From positions 1,444,201 through 1,508,200 of the forward strand of contig CM018608.1 of NCBI GenBank assembly GCA_009192285.1: a DNA stretch of 64,000 bases, in the 5' to 3' direction. The DNA comes from Morchella semilibera. Lineage: Eukaryota; Ascomycota; Pezizomycetes; Pezizales; Morchellaceae. The notes under the pieces are model-generated. The model saw only the letters and a list, made by a program, of their open reading frames with translations, did no database searches and was not told the origin of the DNA. This document shows, piece after piece, positions 33,960-46,282 of this stretch. How positions within the stretch are numbered: the stretch's first letter is position 1; every line of letters begins with the position of its first letter. Position numbers and translations under genes: made by a program.

Positions 33960-36038
33960 CTAAGATGTCTCCTTGGATTCCGCATGGGGTACTGCATGCT
34001 CTTCCGCGTCCCTTGCTCCACCGACATGATGTCCTTCCGGAATTGTGTTGAGCTCATCCTCCTGCTTGTCAAGATTCCTGAACTGGATCCAGAATCCAAT
34101 CATAGAGATAAAAGCAATGACCGCCATTGAGCCATAGTTCCTGTAGTTATATTAGAGTGTGTTCTTGAGATGGGAGACATGTAACGAGGCTTACCAAACA
34201 AGCAAAGGGTCTTCAGAAACGGTAACGAATGCTTCGCCGATAGCAGCAGAAATGGCAGTCATAACCAAGAAGCACGACATAACCAAACTCCTCATGTTTT
34301 TTGGCGCTTTAGTGAACGCATACTCCAACCCAGTAATGCTGGCAAAAATTTCCGAAATGGCAATAAGAATATATGACCCAGTTTGCGCCCAAACGTTTAT
34401 ATCAACGATACTCTCGCACTCTGCGGCATGGCTTCCACAAGCGCTACGCTTATAGAGATAGGCCTGGATTACAGCAGCCCAGACCATCGCCATTGAACCT
34501 GTTAAGAAACCAGCGGCAATCCTCTTGATAGGGGTGAACCTGATACCAGCTTTACGAAGTGCCGGATACAGTACAAGATCGCATAAGGGAATGAAGATGA
34601 TAAGTGCGAAGGGGTCAAGATTTGACATAATATCGTTAGGCAGACCATGGGTGTTCATGACAGCGGCTTGGGAAGTAAGGTTGTTATTAATCTGATTATA
34701 TGTGAGCCCTATTGTCGGTGAAACGTCAGTATGAACATAAAAGCATGCGTAGACTGCAATCAGCTTTACTCACAGTAAAGTGGGAACCACAAAAATACAG
34801 TGCATGCCTTAAACCCCCTCCTGACCTCATCAACCCACAAGTCATCAAAGGTCATCCAGCTCGGCTTAGACTCTGGAGTAAAGTTACTCGGCTTAACCTT
34901 CTCCCAGAATGTACCATCGTTCATGTTTTTGTATGTGATGAAGGGATTTATTGACCACCTCCCCTTCATCCCAAAAGCCCAAATATGCATTGCCTTGGAA
35001 AGAACACTTCCAGCTGGTGGCTGTATAACATACTTGTTCCTTCCCCAAAACATGACGAGTGGGCAGAACAGGAGTACGACAGTTGGGAGAGTGAACGAAA
35101 GCCAAAACCCAACATATTTCTCGGCATAAACCATTGAGATCTGGCCAACGAGCGCGCCAATATTGATCATGAGGTAGAACCAGTTGTATATTTTGTTGGT
35201 GGTGAGTGCTGGGTCTAGAATCACTCTCTCCCCAGATTTCAGAGTCGTTACTCTCAATTTGGTTTGGGTATATTGCTCAGCGACAAGTGGAGAGATGTTA
35301 GCCTTGAAAGCACCAGTTCCGAGGCCCATAATGATTATTGCGATTGAAAAACAACCAACTGACCCATTGGGGTTTTCAATAACATCGGGAAGTGCTGAAA
35401 CGATAAGAAGGATATGTCCGATAATAGTGATTCCAATGGCGACACAAATAGTCTTGTAGCGGCCCCAATAGGTATCTGCTACATAGGCACCAAGAAGTGG
35501 CGTCAAATAGACCCAAAATTGGTTGACTAAAGCAAAGATCAGTAAAAGGGTACGCGAAATGTGGCCATAGCGAATAATACTTACAAGTACCAAGACCAGT
35601 TGAGGCTCGTTGTCCAAGATCGAGGGCTCCAGACTGGCCCTCGTGGCCAGCACCGGTCCTAGATCCTGGTGGAAGCGGCTGCTGGAGGAAGTTCGTGACT
35701 GTAAATCATTGAAACCGTTACATTAGTTTATGAAGACTCAGTGAACGGTCTATTAGCAAGCAAGACTTACAAACAACCGTCGTGCCATAGAAAGAAAACC
35801 GTTCGCAAAGCTCTATGAATGCAACGGGGAAGGCTTTCCACGGGACCTTGTCAGGAACTCTCCGTAACGAGTCCAACTCCTCAGTGGTTGGATAATCGTC
35901 ATCTTCCTCAGCTATTATAGCTCCCTCCTTTTTAGTATAAACCGGAACTTCGCTCTCATGTTTCTCGGGGACTGTCTCCGCCAAAGCTGGGTCGTGCTTT
36001 GCGCCTACAACAGCATCGTCAATGGCAAGGCCACTCAT
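33960..36038 (-). CDS. Di/tripeptide transporter, POT/PTR2 family
   Basis: Five exons: 36038-35771, 35698-35585, 35526-34774, 34708-34195 and 34140-33960, giving 609 residues in phase. The acidic N-terminus is cytosolic. The first helix holds ERFSFYG near residue 80, a POT signature. The second signature region reads NKIYNWFYLMINIGALVGQ. GAYVADTYWGRYKTI matches PTR motif 1. The proton-coupled transporter imports di- and tripeptides across the plasma membrane through about twelve membrane segments. The loop LPPGSRTGAGHEGQSGALDLGQRAS after the second exon junction is typical of fungal PTR2. Nitrogen regulation is usual in the family, but no GATA cluster was verified here. Confidence 0.96.
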
Positions 36039-38430
36039 TGTTGAAACCGCTCGTCTTGGTCACTTGTAGCGTGGGATTGGGGCTTTTGGACCTCACCTTG
36101 CAGTACGAGACTGGAACAGATTCTTAGCCCACCTTTTTATACTCAGACATAGGTAGGCACATATTCTATCCCTTCCGAACCCAGGCCATACATAGCACAT
36201 TCCGTTTCTGTCCAAGGCCATAACAACGCTGTAGCTATCAAAACCTACCATTTATCTGCAGGGTGTACTATGTATCACCAAATAATAGTAACGCAGACAG
36301 CACAGAGTGAGTAAAAGCAGTTCTGACAATGCAGATAACCGCCTGCGATTTGTCCGGCCGTCTTTCTATTAGAGTAAAAGATCGTTGCCTACCTTAAGAG
36401 GCAGGCTCCGAGAGAATATCTGCATAAAAGAATACAATTGGCCGGGCGCAGATAAGCAACCTGCCTAAACAGTGCCCTACCCCCCCTCCTCCTCCTCCCA
36501 CTGGGATTTTGTTTTAATCCATATGAGCGGTGGTATTTAGAAGCAGCTGCCTAGCACAGTTATCCTTGCGAGACGGGCGTGAATCAAGGTTTTCCTAGAC
36601 AAAATTGTGCAATGTAGCTCAAAAATGGTCCAACTAGAGCTAAGGAATATCGTGATTCGATGGTCATTCCTGTCCTTTGTCTCATTTGCACCCTTTAAGA
36701 ACCGATGTGTGGGGCTCCCGTAGCGCGTAAACACTACGTTCTTCTGCGTGCTGCTCTACCCCAAACATTTGGGACAAGGAGCACATAACGCCCGCGGAAA
36801 ACCGTCCTCATCCGAGGTGAGGGGCCAGCCCTCATATGGGCAGGTGTTGAACGCAGATTTCCTCCTACTCCGAAGCCAAGATAGAGAGCCGGGCTCAAAG
36901 CAAGATAAATGATGTCGAAAAGACGCTGCAAGTAGTAATTCTGGTATACAAGCATTTGCTGATAGTTTATGCCGTTCTTCCGTGGCTTGAATTTTGAAGC
37001 TTGATATCGGTCGAGGTCGTCTGAAATTAGTAAAACACCGATGTATTTGAAAAGCTCTGCTATCCTTCCATCAGAGGCTTTATCTATGGGTATGATGAGG
37101 AGCAATGAGTCATGAGAAGCTTAGGCATGTCGTTTGTAGTTTACAATTCGGTTAGGAATACTTTGACGACAACGTGCAACGGCCCCCAAAAATAAGCTTC
37201 TTTAGCCGCATCTTGGTGAAGGCTTGAGTCCAGCCAAGTCAAGGACAAGACTATTGGCATCACCAAGACAATCTTGGTATCTTCTGGAAGTTTTACACAA
37301 AGAAATCTATGACCCAAAGTGTGTGTATATTATATCACGGATGCTTCTCGAGCTGTTAGTCTTTTCCCCGTATCACTATCGGTTCCCATCACCTAAGATC
37401 TTCACAAGCATACCAGGAGCCCTGCAATCTCGCAAGGCTTTTGAAGGTCTAGATCTAGGTACAGTACCGACTCGGAGGATTCGAAATATGTGCATACGCC
37501 TGCACACCACCTTTTGTTCTAATAACTGGCTCGGAGATTTTATGTTTTGGAAGAGTGAGAAACACAGTTTCCTTTGAAAGTCAAATACATAGCCTCCACT
37601 AATTCTAACTCTCCAGCAGCGAAACTCCCTCTTCTTGCCTTTAGGAAAATTTGCTAAAAGAAATCCAGGTGTTTCGGTAAAGAAGCTCTGGACCTTCCTG
37701 ACTTTCGTGTGCTTTTGGGAGCCGTTAAAAATAAGAAAGTCAGGATTCAGAAGGTGCTCTATATCATGATCCTAATTGGGGATAGGATTATTTGTAACGT
37801 TAGCGAACCTCGGTTCTGGAAATTATCGACTCGGCCACTCCCGACAACGGAACTGACCTGGGATTTGCATGCGTTATCATTCTCGACTTAAGGTGGCGCT
37901 GATTGGTTCTTGAGAAGAAGCATCTTGAGTGATTATGAAGTGGCGAGAGAAATCTCCCCCTCTACCTCTATCTCTATAAGCACCCAGGTACACTTACACG
38001 CAGGTATCTAAGGTAGGTACACTTACAATGGATCTACGTCAACTCTGGAATCTGATCAATGATATCCATCAATTCTGCGGAAATCAGAGGGGCATCCACC
38101 GACAGATCTGTTGAGATTCCTGCGGCCTCAAGTTCTTCAAAGATCCCAACTCCTCCAATGATCTTAACCCGATAGCCGTCTGTGCTCCCGGTTCTACATG
38201 GAAGAGGGTGGCCGTTATTCTCGTACCACTCCATGCACAGCTCATCACGCGATTCTCACGTCTCAACGTCGCCCCACCTCGCCGCCCAAATCTCCCCGCG
38301 CCTCTCAACAGTGTTCCATTCGCAAAGATCAGTCATTTTATTCGAGAGACTGGAAAAGGAGAAGAAAGAAAAAAGAGAATACTGAACTGATCAACATCTG
38401 TTACTCGATAGACAAAAACTCAGGTTCACA
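36039..38430. other. Intergenic region, 2.4 kb
   Basis: The PTR2 and COX15 upstream sides face each other here. Apart from a small possible minus-strand frame next to COX15 (38034-38234), nothing is recognisable. Open frames at 36734-37105 (minus) and 37224-37577 (plus) have no domain. C-rich CTCC repeats occur near 36481-36500. Confidence 0.45.
38034..38234 (-). CDS. Possible small protein, 66 codons
   Basis: The minus-strand frame reads MEWYENNGHPLPCRTGSTDG, then YRVKIIGGVGIFEELEAAG and an acidic, helix-like C-terminus ending IIDQIPELT. Its balanced composition is more protein-like than neighbouring frames, and it would be divergent from COX15 with about 200 bp between starts. I recognise no domain. 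It may be chance or an exon of an unresolved gene. Confidence 0.2.
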   Translation of the reverse strand: MEWYENNGHPLPCRTGSTDGYRVKIIGGVGIFEELEAAGISTDLSVDAPLISAELMDIIDQIPELT

Positions 38431-40033
38431 ATGTCTGCGTTCGCCGGGTTGCGGCTGGCTGGTTCAACCCTTGGCCGACAATGTATTCCTAAGCAACATC
38501 TCTCACAGAGGTGTTTCTCAAACGGTTCTTTTTTCACCAGGAAGTTCCCTAAAGCCCCAAGACTTCTTGCTCGCAGGCAGTTTACCTTTACTTCGAGGAA
38601 CCCGATTGTTGAGACGGTGGGCGGAGGAGCGAAGGTGGCCGAGTCGCCATTAGGTGGGCTTGCAGATGGGTTTGCGGCGGGTAAGCAGGCGATCAGGAAC
38701 GCCGCCCATATGAAAAAGCGCCATTTCTTCCCGGAGACGAGCAGTAAGGCAGTTGGTTATTGGCTCATTGGATCTGCGGGTTTGGTCTTTGGTATTGTGG
38801 TCCTTGGCGGTTTGACTCGTCTTACTGAGTCCGGGTATGCCACCCCCGCTATGTATTCTTTAAAGGAAAAAAAAAAATATCTCTAATACACCTGTGCGTA
38901 GTCTTTCAATTACAGAATGGAAGCCGGTCACCGGTACCCTCCCCCCTATGTCAGCGGAGGATTGGGAAGAAAACTTTTCGAAATACCGCAACTCTCCCGA
39001 ATACCGCATACTAAACCCTAATATGACGCTCGATGAATACAAGTTTATCTACTACATGGAATGGTCCCACCGTCTCCTCGGCCGCTTCATTGGTCTCTCA
39101 TTCGTCCTTCCAGGTCTCTACTTCATTGCCCGCCGCCGCGTCACTGCACGCATGGCCGGGCGCATTGCCGGAATCTCGGCCCTTATTGGCTTCCAAGGCT
39201 TCATCGGCTGGTGGATGGTCAAGAGCGGTATTCAAGACGACCTCTTCCAGAAGCCCGGCTCCCACCCCCGTGTCAGCCAGTACCGCCTCACGGCACACTT
39301 AGGCGCCGCATTCACCGTGTACGCCGCCATGCTCTGGAACGGTCTCTCGGTCCTCCGTGAAAACCGGCTCCTCCACCCCAACCCCAAGGCTGCCCTCACC
39401 GAGTACAACGCCCTCGCCAACCTACGCATGTTCCGCGCCAGCGTCGGCGTCGTAATGGCCATGGTCTTCCTCACCGCCATGTCCGGCGGTCTCGTTGCGG
39501 GCCTCGACGCAGGCCTCATCTACAACCAGTTCCCCAAGATGGGCACCGGCTTCGTGCCGCCAACCAAGGAGATGTTTGACCCCTTCTACTCGCACACGGG
39601 CGACCAGTCCGACCTCTGGTGGCGCAACATGCTCGAGAACCCCACGACCGTGCAGTTTGACCACCGCGTCCTCGCCACGACCACCTTCTCGCTGATTGTC
39701 GCGCTGTTTGCATACAGCCGCTACAGCCCCAAGGTCGCGGCCGCGCTGACGAAGCGCGCAAAGGCCAGCACCATGGGCGTGCTCCACCTCGCGATCCTCC
39801 AGGTCGTCCTGGGCATCTCAACGCTGCTGTATATGGTGCCGACACACCTTGCGGCCACGCACCAGGCGGGCAGTCTGGCGCTGCTGACGGGAACAATTGT
39901 TCTCGGGAGCCGTGTGTGGCTGCCGAGATATGCTGCGAGGGTGGCGAGTAAGAGGATCGAGATGCTGCACTTGGGGGCAAAGGGGCTCAGGCTCCCGGTT
40001 AAGCCGAGGGTTGTCAAGGCGCGGGGGTTGTAG
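38431..40033 (+). CDS. COX15: Haem A synthase COX15
   Basis: Exons 38431-38834 and 38902-40033 (67-nt intron) give 511 residues. The enzyme hydroxylates the haem O methyl group to make haem A for cytochrome c oxidase, in the inner mitochondrial membrane. A basic presequence (CFSNGSFFTRKFPKAPRLLARRQF) precedes the helices. [21 protein letters not shown] is recreated across the intron. YYMEWSHRLLGRFIG, QYRLTAHLGAAF, QFDHRVLATT and THLAATHQAGSL carry the conserved histidines expected for haem binding. FPKMGTGFVPP is also typical of the family. Confidence 0.97.
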
Positions 40034-41237
40034 AGATGTGCGCGTGGGCGGCGGAATACGGTACATACATCAGGGGCGGTTGTACAAAAGGTAGTAGAAA
40101 AGGCAGCTAGCTAGCTGGTTTACATATCTTCGTTTCATGTATATTTTATTTAGCGCTCTTCTTTTGTTTCTTTTTTCATCTTTCTTTTTTAGAGGCGGAT
40201 TGGAATACAGACACCACTCAATCATCAGTGTTACTCTCGTGCGTGTAGATTCTTACTGTCCTGTCGTTGTCAACCAGCCGGATAGTTACCTCCCTCCACT
40301 CGAAAAAAACGAACATTATACCCGCGCCGCCTCACCGTTCTTTCTCCGTCAGAGGCTGTGGTCTGCCCGCACCGCTGTTTACCAGGCCTGATTGTATACC
40401 ATAGGAAGCCCCGGCGGGGGGGGGACATGTAGGCCCGACAACCTTTACTGCCCCGAGTGACAGCCCGTGACCAGCCCACAGCTGTCTCTGTGCGTGTGCC
40501 ATGTTTGGGTCTTAGACACGCACATAAACCGGACCTGCATGTGTATACCTACATGTGTACAAGTACCTACCGCCCTTTCAGCGCTGCACCAGTGCGGTGC
40601 GTCAGAACTTGTATCTACCCACCTACCTAAGTATCTATCTATGTGGGAGGTAATACCGCCGCTCCACCCAATTGTGCGTAGCATAGCGTAGTGTATGATA
40701 CATGGGTGCTTAATGGTACACGCACCGGTTGAGCGGGGCGGCCAGTTACGTAGGCCGTTACCCCCCCCCCCCCCCATCATCGGGTGGGAAGCACCTCTGA
40801 CAGGTCTGCCAGCCAGCCAGCTACCACAGAACGCACCTCGGTCGGTAGAAAAGAAGGACCCGTTCCATTCTGCTGTGTGCTAGTTATATCGTACACCCCC
40901 CCCCCTCCTCTGCTCCTCTCCCCCTTGCCGTGTGTGTGGGGTACAGTAAATAAATAGAAAATACGATGATGACGGTTCTTGTCTCTCCCACAACAATTAC
41001 AATGTAAATTACCCACCCCCCCACCCCCCCAAGCAACTACCACAATACATGACATATCCAATTCATTCTTCCTGCTCTGTCCGCCCTATCCTGTTCTATA
41101 ACAAGCTCGAGTCATTTCCAACAAAAAATAAATAAAGGGGAAAAGAAAAAAAGTAAAAAAAAAAAAAAGTCCCAGACCCTTATCTACAGGGCCACAAATA
41201 AAACAATAAAAAAAAAAAAAGGGTCCAATCCCAGTCC
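40034..41237. other. Intergenic spacer, convergent genes
   Basis: COX15 and PAF1 converge here. It contains one 17-bp motif (40454), a 15-C run (40761-40775), further C-runs (40896-40905 and around 41014-41029) and A-rich tracts near the PAF1 3' end (41140-41220). No supported gene. Confidence 0.5.
40454..40470 (+). other. Dispersed 17-bp motif, copy 10
   Basis: CGAGTGA, spacer CAGCCC, then GTGA. About 420 bp beyond the COX15 stop. Confidence 0.75.
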
Positions 41238-42627
41238 TCACAACTCCTCCACCGCCGCCTTCGGATTATCCATCCTAGCCTTCTGCTCGTCCCTGCGCCT
41301 CCTCTCCTCGCCATTCAGGCTGCGCACCTTGACATTCATCACCTCCGGCGGCTTCTCGGCCTCGTCGTCCTCGTCCGCGTCCTCGTGGCGCATCGGCATT
41401 CCCGGCGGGAACCGGCTCTTGCGCCGCGGGCGGAGCACGTACCGCGTCAGGATGGGGTAAAAGTATGCGCCGCGCGGCTTCTCCTCGTCGCCCGTGTGGA
41501 AGATGAGCGCCGCCTCCTCGAGCTCGTCAGAGTGCTGCTTGTGCGACTTGGTCTCGTAGGAGCGCACGTAGTCGTACTTGAACTCGTCCTCGTCCTCGAC
41601 GGGCTCCTCGTCGCTCGTGGGGTCGTCCTTGTACGCCGCGAACTTGCGCTTGATGCCCGCGGCGACGCCGGTCGTGGCCGGCAGGTAGTAGTCAAAGATG
41701 TCCTGGCCGACGGCGTCAAAGTTGCCCTCCTCGTCGACGGGCTTCTCGTGCGGCTTGAGCAGGCCCACGTCCATCCGTGTGTCGCGCTTTGTGCTCGACA
41801 CCACGGGGTTCGCCGAGAACTTGAAGAGCATGTACCCGCCGCTGTCGCTGGTTGCGTTGAAGTCGGGCAGCAGCGGGAAGGTCTCGACCGCGCGCAGCTG
41901 CGGCTTGTTCGGGTGTCTGAGCTCCTTCCAGTTGCGCTCCGCGTTGGCGGCGGCCTTGTCGCCGGCGGCGAGGTTCTTGAGGCCGATGGTGCCCTGGCCG
42001 GCCGTCTCGGGGTTCGCGACGTCGAAGCCTTTGAGGATCGCCTGCAGGATGCGCAGCGGGTCGTTGTCCTGGTCCTTTGTGGCGGTGCGTTTTGCGCGCG
42101 AGGCCTGCAGCATGCGGTCCGATGTTGTGGAGCCGCTGCCCTTGAAGGTTGACCGCGATTGCTCGGCGGAGATGTACTCGGTGCGGCGGAGGAAGGAGAT
42201 TGCGGAGGCAGAGCCGGTCTTGGTTAGTGCGGTTTGGCCGAGGGAGGAGGCGGATCGCAGGAGAAGGCGGTCGCGGGGGTCGACGGGTGGGGTAGGGTCT
42301 AGGGGGCGAATAGCTGTGTGGAGAAGAGAAGGTTAGTCTCAATGTGCTATCCTCTGGGGGGGGGTAGGTAGTACCCGAATCATCGCCGTCAAAGACCCGC
42401 GGCACATGCACCATATCCAGGGGCATTCCCAGCTCCGAATCCACATCCACACACAGCGACTCTGTCCTCGCAAGCTTACTCGCAAAGGACGTGTCTGTGA
42501 ACTGTGCGGCCGCGCTGTTTGGGATGTCGAGGAGCTTTGGGGGGCATTGCGGCGGCGGGAGCGTGTTCTGGTAGCGGATACGAACGATATAATCCTGTGG
42601 ATAACCGCGAGGCGTTGGCCGCGACAT
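41238..42627 (-). CDS. PAF1: RNA polymerase II-associated factor PAF1
   Basis: Exons 42627-42375 and 42313-41238 (61-nt intron) give 442 residues. PAF1 is the core subunit of the PAF complex, which travels with RNA polymerase II and promotes H2B ubiquitination and elongation. The start MSRPTPRGYPQDYIVRIRYQ and NTLPPPQCPPKLLDIP match the family N-terminus. RRTEYISAEQ follows the intron, and ERNWKELRHPNKP and the WD-less central domain with GYMLFKFSANPV come later. The C-terminal third is acidic (DEDEFKYDYVRSYE, DEDDEAEKPPE) with a basic end. Longer open sequence upstream of this ATG is not coding-like. Confidence 0.93.
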
Positions 42628-44529
42628 GTCTATGAATTGTTCTGGTGGTGGTGGTGGGTGATGGAGGTGAGTGGAGAGTGGTGAGGGTTTGTGTAGAAGA
42701 AGAGCGAGAGACTGAATGAAGCTTGTTGACGGTTGACGAGATGTTGCTGCCAAGACAACACAGGGGACTAGGGGCCAGGGTTGGTTAGGCGCCCGAGTGA
42801 AGATCTGTGAGTGAGTGAGAGTTGGTGATTTAGTTGGGGTGTGTGTGAGATCTATTGTACCAGATGGGTTCGTGCATTCATTGGGCGATTGAGGGTTCCT
42901 TCCTGGTGAGGTCAGGGAATCGAACCCTACAGACCCACCGAGTCTGGAGCCTGGAGAAGTACCAACAGATGGCTGCAAGAATGAGTCCTGGCGTGGTATG
43001 CCGTGTCCCTCCTATCCAACACCAGTCGAAGGCCCTATCCGATATGGCTGGTGCCCACTAAAGAAAGAAAGAAAGAGGTGATGCTATTCGTTGTCGAAAA
43101 GTCCATGCACTCCAACAACACCTCAATGCGTATTGGCCACCACCACCACCCCGGTACAGATAGCAGCGCGATACCCCCACAAACCTTCCATCCGTGGTAT
43201 ACATACACACAAGTGTACTGTGTCCAAACAGCACCAGGACACCAATCAAACTTGAAGCCACCCACGGCCCACAAATCCATGTATCCATCCCGGCACCACT
43301 GAGGAATAACTCGCCCCCAGATATGTGGAGATCCCCCGCACGGGCGTATGCAACTTGTAGGCATCCATCCGGGGATGTCAGGGTTAGGTTTCGAGCAAAG
43401 GGCCAACCAGGCAGTATCAACACTGAAGTGCTGCCCCCTCCGCTCATTGGGCCGCATCACGACACGGAGGTCATGACTGGCGGGTCAACTCGAAAGAAAC
43501 ACACACGCACACGATCGCTACTGGTGGTGGTGATGGATGAGGGGTGTTTAGGCGTGCGTATGGAATTGAAGCTTTGATCTGATTGACGGGGACGGCGATA
43601 CATACATGATGTATGCAATAGGGAATCTTGGCGCGATCGAGTGATGGCCTGTGTACATGTCTTGTGTATGCATGCATATACTCGTAGCAACAGCGGATCT
43701 CATAATGGAGCAATAGAACGCGGGGGTTTGACCTGTGGCAGAGGAAAACAACACACGGCTGATATTTCTAACTGGCTGGGTATTCAACGTCCATACATGT
43801 AGCTATATATAAGGGGTGGGTATTGAAGCAAACCCATTACATGTAATCTACATGTATATATATATACAGAATCCCTTTCAATGTTAGTAGTACCTCCAGT
43901 TGGTGGCATGCGCTACTGCAAAATATATCCAAACTCCAAGGATGATATAGATTCAAGACGGGCGAGTCCATAGGTATATAGCGGGTTACAATTGTAATAT
44001 CATCAAACCGGCAGGGCTACATTGTAGCTACATGGAGCTGTAGCTGGAATGGAAGCTGCCAACAGATGCTTGTCACTCACTCCCTCAACATCACTGCATC
44101 TATAGAGGCTACATCTCAACAATATCCCTAGTCCGTGATATAATCCTCTTTGCTCCGTGTTCTCACGTCCTTTCTATGCTGCGTGAGGATTCTTGCGTAT
44201 ATGAAATTGATATCTCAATATATATTTCATAATAATTACCTCGTATGTGTCATTTACCTATCCTTGATATTCCCTCCTCAGAATACCTCCCACTGACCTC
44301 AGAGTACCATATAGTCCCCCCCCCCCTCCAGTACCAATGCGGCACCCACGCCACGCCATCACCGTCTCAATAGGCACCCGCAACTTCACCCTCCCCGAAT
44401 TCCACACCCGCCGCACCCACTCCAGCACCCCACTGCCTGATCCCCGCCCTCCCAACAGAACCCTTCTTCTTCACCGTCAAGGTCGACCCCATCAGCACCT
44501 CGACCGAGAAATGCACCCACTACCTGCTA
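42628..44529. other. Intergenic region, 1.9 kb
   Basis: Begins with the PAF1 upstream side, where a 17-bp motif lies at 42794, and ends before the WW-domain gene. A motif variant (CGAGTGA, TGGCCT, GTGT) is at 43638-43654. A B-box-like GGTTCGATTCC on the minus strand near 42896-42914 has no tRNA around it. Several TACATGTA palindromes lie at 43790-43860. In the last 155 bp the WW-protein frame is open but lacks an ATG. Confidence 0.45.
42794..42810 (+). other. Dispersed 17-bp motif, copy 11
   Basis: CGAGTGA, spacer AGATCT (palindromic), then GTGA, at once followed by another GTGA. It is 167 bp upstream of the PAF1 start codon, the closest of all copies to a translation start. Confidence 0.75.
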
Positions 44530-45888
44530 GTGTTCCCCAACGAGCGCCACAAGGTGGTGCGCCCCCACTGGCGCCCAGCCCACAAGTCCTTCTTCGACGC
44601 AAACCCGTACGCGGACGACGACAACGGGCACGCTGCTGTCCGCTTCCGCTTCTTCTGCCCGCCGCCGGGGGAGGACGTGGTGCTGCCGGCACACTGGCTT
44701 GCCCACATGCATGTCTACTCAATGGAGTATGAGCACTATCTGCGCGCTGCCCCGCGCACAGTCGTGCCGGCTGCGAAGGCGCTCATGTTCTGGAAGACGC
44801 ATGGGCTGAGCAAGCGCCCGTTCACGGTCAAGGTCACCAACGGCGTCATGTACAGGTTTGAGTATAGGTGTGCGGATATGATAGCGGGGTGTCCGTCGTG
44901 GGGGGACATGGTGAAGTGGTGGGAGGAGGAGGAGGAGGGGAAGAAGAATGGGAGCGGGGATACGGAGATGGCGGGGCTGCATCATGAGTCGGAGTGGGAG
45001 TTTGTGGATGAGATGTACCAGATCGATAACGAGGCCCACAGGAACCCTCCACCGAAATACTATCGAGGGCCTAGGACAAAGGGTCCTCCATCGAGAAACG
45101 TCAAGATAAGAGATATATATCAAGAATGCTCCCTTGGACGACAAATCGAATGGAAGAGGATCAGAAGCCCCTTGATCGATCACTCCACCGCCACCACCAA
45201 AGAGCTCCCCGTAGACCCAGAAAAAGAAGACGCAAAGAAGGCACGCCCAATAACTGCAAGAAGGCAGATCAACCGGGAGGGGCTATTTCTACCTCCCGGG
45301 TGGGAAATACGGTACACCGCCACCTTCAGGCGCTACTTCGTCAACCACACCCACAGATACACCACCTGGGTCGACCCCCGCGTCTCTGTAAAACGGCCCT
45401 CCTCCCCAGAGCCGGCCCTATCCACCGACGGGGTTGGCGGTGCACCGCACCGGCACCGGCTCAGCCTGTTATCCACCGACGGGATCGGGGGGGACGAAAC
45501 CGCCCCCCCGAGGCTCACGCCCAAGCTCACGGTAACAACCGACACGGAGCGGGTCCAGCGCCGCATCCGCATAGCGCTGTCCCACATCGAGGCCGACATC
45601 CAGCGCTCCTGGCTGCGCGAGCGCGGGAACAACATGAGTGACGACACCCTGGACGCCTTCTTCGCGCACTGGTTCCCCGGGCAGTTTGAGCCGCGCTCCC
45701 CATGCTCCGACGCGAGCGGCGACAAGGGGGAGGTGAGCCCCGTGCATGCCCTCCTGGAGAGACATGCGATGGCGGTGAGGATGCTGGACTTCTTTGAAGG
45801 CGGCGACGCCGGCGGCGAGCGCATGGTGAAGTCTAGGGCGGACTACTTGCAGTCGGTGCGGTGCCTGACGAGGATCATGATGCGCTGA
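44530..45888 (+). CDS. WW-domain protein of unknown function
   Basis: The open frame from ATG 44530 gives 452 residues. A WW domain stands near residue 255: LPPGWEIRYTATFRRYFVNH then HRYTTWVDPR, with both signature tryptophans and the Pro. It would bind a proline-rich partner. The N-terminal 130 residues form an unrecognised domain. An acidic EEEEE run follows, and the C-terminal part is helical. The same frame stays open and protein-like upstream to 44374 (PTEPFFFTVKVDPISTSTEK) without an ATG. A different frame starts with ATG at 44337 (MRHPRHAITVSIGTRNF). A start exon or a one-base frameshift in the C-rich stretch 44430-44465 would link them. So the true start is uncertain, probably 44337. 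Third positions are strongly GC-rich. Confidence 0.75.
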   Translation: MFPNERHKVVRPHWRPAHKSFFDANPYADDDNGHAAVRFRFFCPPPGEDVVLPAHWLAHMHVYSMEYEHYLRAAPRTVVPAAKALMFWKTHGLSKRPFTVKVTNGVMYRFEYRCADMIAGCPSWGDMVKWWEEEEEGKKNGSGDTEMAGLHHESEWEFVDEMYQIDNEAHRNPPPKYYRGPRTKGPPSRNVKIRDIYQECSLGRQIEWKRIRSPLIDHSTATTKELPVDPEKEDAKKARPITARRQINREGLFLPPGWEIRYTATFRRYFVNHTHRYTTWVDPRVSVKRPSSPEPALSTDGVGGAPHRHRLSLLSTDGIGGDETAPPRLTPKLTVTTDTERVQRRIRIALSHIEADIQRSWLRERGNNMSDDTLDAFFAHWFPGQFEPRSPCSDASGDKGEVSPVHALLERHAMAVRMLDFFEGGDAGGERMVKSRADYLQSVRCLTRIMMR

Positions 45889-46265
45889 TGCATGTGAGAG
45901 AATCTCGACCCCCCCTTGAGAATTGCTGTTTGGCTTGCTATGTGGGGCAGCTAACAATATATTTCTGTCCAGCCGGATTGACAACAGGCGGGTATAGCTA
46001 GGCTCGGCGTTCAGTCTTCTCAGTGGAATGTCATGGAGTAGTCACGGCGGGTAGTAGTTATTTCCCTTGTTGCAGAGTATCATACGCGGGGGGGCTAGTT
46101 AGTTATTGCAAGGAGGCTTGTTATACTGGAAGCCGCGATATATGTATGTACATGTATGTAGCAGTAAGGGTTGACAGGCGAGCACAGCACATCACCGCCT
46201 TGCAATGAACTGCCCGTTCCTTCTATTCTACAAACTCAGGCGTACTCTAACAGCCATAATGGGCA

Positions 46266-46282
46266 CGAGTGATGGCCGGTGA
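46266..46282 (+). other. Dispersed 17-bp motif, copy 12
   Basis: CGAGTGA, spacer TGGCCG, then GTGA. About 380 bp beyond the WW gene stop. Confidence 0.75.

Noticed and set aside
41385-42152. 255-codon plus-strand frame inside PAF1
   Set aside because: Antisense shadow of the PAF1 exon, dominated by Arg, Leu and Val.
42890-42930. B-box-like GGTTCGATTCC on the minus strand, suspected tRNA
   Set aside because: No acceptor stem, D-arm or anticodon arm can be folded upstream. At most a decayed tRNA fragment.
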